The translations under genes were made by a program, and so were the position numbers. A DNA stretch of 6,522 nt, taken from Robiginitomaculum sp. (GTDB taxonomy: Bacteria; Pseudomonadota; Alphaproteobacteria; Caulobacterales; Maricaulaceae). The notes under the pieces were generated by a model. That model was not told the DNA's origin, made no database searches, and saw only the letters and a list, made by a program, of their open reading frames with translations. The stretch spans positions 1 to 6,522 of the forward strand of contig JAKITZ010000140.1 of NCBI GenBank assembly GCA_021647805.1, in the 5' to 3' direction. Each line of letters opens with the position of its first letter. Positions within the stretch are counted from its first letter, which is position 1. Below, piece after piece: positions 5,345 to 6,522 of the stretch.

Positions 5345-6522
5345 GTTTTGTAATGTGGTAGACTTAGTTCAACCAACAGGCCATTATGAGCAGAATCTTG
5401 CAGACGTATTTCGCCGCCATGGGCGTGGGCTGCATCTCTAGCAATTGATAGCCCCAAGCCAACGCCTTCGGTGTTCATATTTCTGGCAGCATCAAGCCGG
5501 CTAAACGGGCGAAAAGCTTGCTTGCGAAACTCGACGGCTATACCTTGGCCATTGTCTTCAATTTGTATTATAACTTGCTCGCCTTCAATTCGCCCATTTA
5601 CCCAGACTTTACCAGCATAACGCATAGCATTTTCTAGTAAATTACTGATGCATCGCTCAATACTTTGCGCTCGTACCATTACTAATAAAGGTTCATCAAG
5701 TGATATTTGCGCTATTCGGTCTTTTGGGCATATTCTAGGAACAAGCTCTTTTATCATTTGCGCCAGATCCATTTGTTTTGGGTCGGCTTCGGTTTCACCT
5801 TTTGCAAAATCAAGATAACCTTCAAGCATGTCTTGCATATTCTGTAGGTCTTTTCGCGCGGCATCCAGTTCTGGTGTTTCCTCCATCATGGCAAATTGCA
5901 ACTTTAATCTGGTCAGCGGAGTTCTTAGATCATGGCTTACCCCGGCTAGCATTTCTGTGCGCTGACTGATGAATTTTGATATTCGCTTTTGCATTTGAAT
6001 AAATGCTTCCGACGCTTGGCGAACTTCCAATGCACCAGTTGGCTTGAAATCCGGAGTTTCTTGCCCCTTGCCCAGTCTATCGGCGAATTGAGCCAGTTTT
6101 TGAATTGGCCGTAATTGCGCCCGGGTAAATAAAATAGCAATACCAGTAAGTAACAGGGTGGTTCCCAGCAACCAGATAACAAAAATATTTCCGGTGGTGG
6201 CGTACACTTTGTCTCTGGGGGCAATAAAGCGCACAATATCGTTGTTTATTTGTATCCTAATATCAATATAGGCTGGGAACCTGTTGGTATCAAACCAAAA
6301 AGGATCCGTGATTTTGGACGACAAAGCCCGGCGCAATGTGCGATCAAGAGGTGAGTTAAAAGATGAATGAGCACTGGTCGGCAATAGTTCTTCGGGTTGT
6401 AATGCTACACTTAAATTCATTTTCTCGATTGAGAGTTTTTGAATTCGTTCCAGTTGATCAGGGTTTTGCTGATACATATCAAGTACCATAGCAATGTCGC
6501 CAACAACTCCTTCGGACAATGA
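5341..6522 (-). CDS. Sensor histidine kinase, EnvZ-like, N-terminus cut by window edge
   Basis: Membrane sensor kinase of a two-component system; 393 residues are visible and the frame is still open at the right edge, so the true start and the first membrane segment lie outside. In fragment order (edge residue = 1): a probable periplasmic sensor region (to about 107), membrane segment NIFVIWLLGTTLLLTGIAILF (about 112-132), HAMP linker with RPIQKLAQFADRLG (138-151), the phosphoacceptor helix AGVSHDLRTPLTRLKLQ with His197, then the ATPase domain: N box SNLLENAMRY (293-302), G1 box EDNGQGI (322-328), F box FRPFSR (337-342), G2 box GVGLGLSI (353-360). All catalytic motifs are intact. The layout resembles EnvZ-type kinases of alphaproteobacteria; an OmpR-like response regulator is expected upstream, beyond the edge, but is not seen. 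The signal sensed is unknown. It converges on proC with a 4-nt stop overlap. Confidence 0.93.
   Translation of the reverse strand, partial: SLSEGVVGDIAMVLDMYQQNPDQLERIQKLSIEKMNLSVALQPEELLPTSAHSSFNSPLDRTLRRALSSKITDPFWFDTNRFPAYIDIRIQINNDIVRFIAPRDKVYATTGNIFVIWLLGTTLLLTGIAILFTRAQLRPIQKLAQFADRLGKGQETPDFKPTGALEVRQASEAFIQMQKRISKFISQRTEMLAGVSHDLRTPLTRLKLQFAMMEETPELDAARKDLQNMQDMLEGYLDFAKGETEADPKQMDLAQMIKELVPRICPKDRIAQISLDEPLLVMVRAQSIERCISNLLENAMRYAGKVWVNGRIEGEQVIIQIEDNGQGIAVEFRKQAFRPFSRLDAARNMNTEGVGLGLSIARDAAHAHGGEIRLQDSAHNGLLVELSLPHYKT

Noticed and set aside
5946..6236. Second minus-strand frame of 96 codons inside the kinase
   Set aside because: Same strand but shifted frame within the HAMP/membrane region; the kinase frame is continuous, so no frameshift is needed.
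1..6522. Possible defence system, toxin-antitoxin pair, prophage or insertion sequence
   Set aside because: Every long stretch is accounted for by housekeeping genes; I saw no transposase, terminal repeats, direct-repeat array or base-composition break.

Overview
The window looks like an ordinary chromosomal housekeeping segment of an alphaproteobacterium with a moderate, AT-leaning base composition. The lineage is inferred from protein content: the lgt-midA-pgeF order, a UbiK/BMFP protein beginning MQTKNPIFDDLA, a YbjN-type protein coupled to proC, and a MidA/NDUFAF7 methyltransferase. I recall this neighbourhood as common in that class but could not check it. No mobile element, CRISPR array, tRNA, rRNA, phage gene or foreign-looking block is visible, and coding density is very high.

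Layout. Positions 1-3510 form a leftward (minus-strand) series, read from right to left: lgt (prolipoprotein diacylglyceryl transferase), midA (SAM-dependent methyltransferase of the complex I assembly family), pgeF (peptidoglycan editing factor) and prs (ribose-phosphate pyrophosphokinase, cut by the left edge). The lgt/midA and midA/pgeF junctions each overlap by 8 nt, which suggests one translationally coupled operon; prs follows 49 nt later with its own strong ribosome binding site. Positions 3511-3605 are a short divergent control region. To its right, ubiK (ubiquinone biosynthesis accessory factor) reads rightward, followed by a 108-120 nt gap holding an inverted repeat and a good promoter candidate. 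Then come a YbjN-family gene and proC, joined by an ATGA overlap. At the right edge an EnvZ-like sensor histidine kinase, missing its N-terminus, reads leftward; its stop codon overlaps that of proC.

Functionally the leftward cluster combines envelope maintenance (lipoprotein lipidation, peptidoglycan quality control), respiratory-complex assembly (MidA) and PRPP supply. The rightward genes cover quinone synthesis (UbiK), proline synthesis (ProC) and one protein of unknown biochemical role (YbjN family). I did not find a new biological system. The points worth a second look are small: a departure from the Lgt signature, a convergent stop-codon overlap with no visible terminator, the coupling of a YbjN-like gene to proC, and uncertain start codons.
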